From an uncultured Lachnospiraceae bacterium (GTDB lineage: Bacteria > Bacillota > Clostridia > Lachnospirales > Lachnospiraceae): a stretch of 15,188 bases of DNA. The position numbers and the translations under genes were made by a program. The stretch covers positions 1-15,188 of the forward strand of contig USKC01000036.1 in the NCBI GenBank assembly GCA_900555195.1, in the 5' to 3' direction. Shown one piece after another: positions 13,295 to 15,188 of this stretch (its first letter is position 1; every line of letters starts with the position of its first letter). The notes beneath the pieces are model-generated. The model ran no database searches and was not told the DNA's origin. It saw only the letters and a program-made list of their open reading frames with translations.

Positions 13295-13322
13295 GAAATT
13301 ATGCGGGGAAAGGAAGCGGATT

Positions 13323-14381
13323 ATGTACAGGGATCATACGAAGACGGTCAGGATCAAAGATAGGGTCATCGGCGGGGGCAATCCCATACTGATACAGTCC
13401 ATGACCAATACGAGGACGGAGGATGTGGAAGGCACGGTGGGGCAGATCCTGCGGCTGGAGGCAGCCGGCTGTGAGATCGTGCGGTGCACGGTGCCCACCA
13501 TGGAGGCGGCGAAGGCGCTGGCGGAGATTAAGAAGCAGATCCATATCCCCCTTGTGGCGGATATTCACTTTGACTATAAAATGGCGATTGCGGCCATGGA
13601 AAATGGGGCGGATAAGATCCGCATCAACCCGGGCAATATCGGTTCCAGGGAGAATGTGGCGGCCGTGGTGAAGGTGGCGAAGGAACGGGACATTCCGATC
13701 CGTGTGGGCGTCAACAGCGGTTCCCTGGAAAAGCAGCTTGTGGAGAAGTACGGGGGAGTGACCGCAGAGGGAATTGTGGAAAGCGCGCTGGATAAAGTGA
13801 GGATGATAGAAGACCTGGATTATACGAACCTGGTGATCAGTATTAAATCCTCCGATGTGCTCATGTGCATAAAGGCGCATGAACTCCTGGCGAAAGAAAC
13901 GTCCTATCCGCTCCATGTGGGGATCACAGAGGCGGGTACGCTCTGGAGCGGAAACATCAAGTCCTCCATTGGAATGGGCATCATTCTGTACGAAGGGATC
14001 GGTGATACTATCCGCGTATCTCTGACCGGAGATCCGGTGGAAGAGGTGAAAACGGCGAAGCTGCTGCTTCGTACGCTTGGATTGCGTAAAGGCGGGATCG
14101 AGGTGGTCAGCTGCCCGACCTGTGGAAGGACGAAGATCGATCTGATCGGACTTGCCAATCAGGTGGAGGCTATGGTGGCGGATATCCCTCTGGACGGCGT
14201 GAAGGTGGCAGTGATGGGCTGCGCGGTGAACGGGCCGGGAGAGGCAAAGGAAGCGGACATCGGCATTGCGGGCGGCGTGGGTGAAGGCCTCCTGATCAAA
14301 AAGGGAGAGATCGTCCGCAAAGTGCCGGAAGAGAAACTTCTGAACGTGCTGCGGGAAGAACTTCTGCATTGGGAAGCGTAA
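13323..14381 (+). CDS. ispG: 4-hydroxy-3-methylbut-2-en-1-yl diphosphate synthase (flavodoxin)
   Basis: IspG (GcpE) converts 2-C-methyl-D-erythritol 2,4-cyclodiphosphate to HMBPP, the penultimate step of the MEP isoprenoid pathway, in the cytoplasm with a [4Fe-4S] cluster. The 352-residue protein is of normal bacterial two-domain length. The TIM barrel includes [15 protein letters not shown] near 20-33, [11 protein letters not shown] near 79-89 and [10 protein letters not shown] near 98-107. The cluster domain carries Cys264 and Cys267 ([12 protein letters not shown]), Cys300 ([10 protein letters not shown]) and Glu307, matching the spacing of the E. coli ligands. AAAGGAAG ahead of the ATG is the ribosome binding site. 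In Clostridia it commonly follows dxr and rseP and precedes polC; here the polC side is kept, while a TraX-family gene and a strong private promoter lie upstream. Confidence 0.97.
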   Translation: MYRDHTKTVRIKDRVIGGGNPILIQSMTNTRTEDVEGTVGQILRLEAAGCEIVRCTVPTMEAAKALAEIKKQIHIPLVADIHFDYKMAIAAMENGADKIRINPGNIGSRENVAAVVKVAKERDIPIRVGVNSGSLEKQLVEKYGGVTAEGIVESALDKVRMIEDLDYTNLVISIKSSDVLMCIKAHELLAKETSYPLHVGITEAGTLWSGNIKSSIGMGIILYEGIGDTIRVSLTGDPVEEVKTAKLLLRTLGLRKGGIEVVSCPTCGRTKIDLIGLANQVEAMVADIPLDGVKVAVMGCAVNGPGEAKEADIGIAGGVGEGLLIKKGEIVRKVPEEKLLNVLREELLHWEA

Positions 14382-14400
14382 GAACGAATGGGAGGATGGA

Positions 14401-15188
14401 ATGGCAAAAGCCTTTTTTGACGTATTTCCTGCATTGAAACTGGAGGGAAAGAGAAAAGATCTGTTCGCCCAGGCGAGGGTGGAACGGGTGACGGCTACGC
14501 GGATGAAGGATTTCATCCGCGTGTATATCAGCAGCGAAAGGCTGATCCAGAAGGCGGATGTGTTCGCCGTGGAGAAGGAGATCAAGAAGCAGCTTTTCGC
14601 GGGCTGCAATGTGACCATCAAGATCCATGAGAAGTTCAGCCTGTCTTCCCAGTACAATCAGGAAACGTTGCTGGAGCTGTATAAGGACAGCATCCTTCTG
14701 GAACTGTCGCGCTACAGCCATTTGCTCTACAGCATGTTCAAAAATGCTGAGATCACCTTTCCGGAGGAGGGAAGGATGCATCTTCTTTTGGAAGATACGT
14801 CCCTGATCCGGGGAAAGAGTGAGGAACTGGCGGATATTCTGGAAAAGGTGTTCCATGAGCGCTGCGGCCTTCCCATGATCGTATATTTTGATTATAAAGA
14901 GGCGAAGACGGGGCGGTTTAAGGAAGAAGATGAACGCCTGATCGCAAGACGGGTGGCGGAAATCGCGTCGCGCATCCGCGGTGGCGCATCCGGAGCGGAG
15001 TATGCGGCGGGAGCGGATATCCCGGCAGCAGGCGCGGCAGCGCAGTCCGCTTTGGGAGCAGGCGCGGCGGATGCGTTTGCAGGAGAAAGGCCCAGCAGCC
15101 CGCAGGCGGATACAGCTTATGAGGCCTATCTTGCAGGAATGGGGGCCCAGGCGGCGCGCGCCGGCGCGCCGGGCATTGACGGGATGCA
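14401..15188 (+). CDS. polC: DNA polymerase III PolC-type alpha subunit, N-terminal part
   Basis: The frame is open from 14401 to the window edge (262 codons of a protein usually about 1,450 residues). GGGAGG lies five bases ahead of the ATG and the gap from ispG is 19 bases, the usual Gram-positive order. PolC is the replicative polymerase of low-GC Gram-positive bacteria, with its own 3'-5' exonuclease. What is visible is the N-terminal region: MAKAFFDVFPAL, RMKDFIRVYISSERLI, EKEIKKQLF and LPMIVYFDYKEA, followed by an RxxRRVAEIASRIRGG-type end near 184. Residues from about 185 to 262 are an Ala/Gly-rich linker. OB-fold, PHP, exonuclease and catalytic domains lie beyond the window. Confidence 0.93.
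   Translation, partial: MAKAFFDVFPALKLEGKRKDLFAQARVERVTATRMKDFIRVYISSERLIQKADVFAVEKEIKKQLFAGCNVTIKIHEKFSLSSQYNQETLLELYKDSILLELSRYSHLLYSMFKNAEITFPEEGRMHLLLEDTSLIRGKSEELADILEKVFHERCGLPMIVYFDYKEAKTGRFKEEDERLIARRVAEIASRIRGGASGAEYAAGADIPAAGAAAQSALGAGAADAFAGERPSSPQADTAYEAYLAGMGAQAARAGAPGIDGM

Noticed and set aside
13299..14657. Long minus-strand frame of 452 codons
   Set aside because: It is opposite ispG and polC, whose proteins carry clear catalytic motifs; the frame is a shadow of GC-rich codon use.
1..15188. CRISPR array, tRNA or rRNA genes
   Set aside because: No spaced identical repeats of CRISPR length and no cloverleaf or rRNA signature were seen on either strand.

Overview
The window looks like chromosome of a Gram-positive anaerobe of the Clostridia, most likely a Lachnospiraceae gut bacterium. 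The evidence is strong GGAGG-type ribosome binding sites, SigA-type TTGACA/TATAAT promoters, a Gram-positive PolC polymerase next to ispG, and moderately GC-rich coding sequence. Species cannot be set from sequence alone.

Left part (1-4602). A gene-free start holds a terminator-like hairpin, a C-rich tract (a four-run G-quadruplex motif on the minus strand) and a near-consensus promoter with a foldable leader for a lone hypB. A MATE efflux pump and an aminoglycoside 6-adenylyltransferase-like enzyme follow, 13 bases apart. Then come a small acidic protein and an AraC-type regulator.

Carbohydrate part (4603-9994). A GH31 alpha-xylosidase/alpha-glucosidase-like enzyme, a convergent AraC regulator on the minus strand, and a GH127 beta-L-arabinofuranosidase-like enzyme divergent from that regulator. 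Neither enzyme has a visible signal peptide and no transporter is present, so the locus probably finishes imported plant-type oligosaccharides inside the cell. The second regulator carries a heptad repeat tail encoded by a 21/42-bp minisatellite.

Accessory part (about 9995-12320). The sequence turns AT-rich. It holds a minus-facing terminator hairpin, paired GGGTACTG repeats, an extended -10 promoter, a probable broken gene, an unrecognised 159-aa protein overlapping a 33-aa single-pass membrane peptide, and a 332-aa protein that joins an unknown N-terminal domain, two membrane helices, a zinc ribbon and a C-terminal beta-rich domain. This is the best candidate for something undescribed.

Right part (12246-15188). 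A TraX-family membrane protein with its own promoter, a near-perfect 33-bp-arm palindrome abutting a strong promoter, ispG of the MEP isoprenoid pathway, and the N-terminal part of polC, cut by the window edge inside an unusual Ala/Gly-rich linker.
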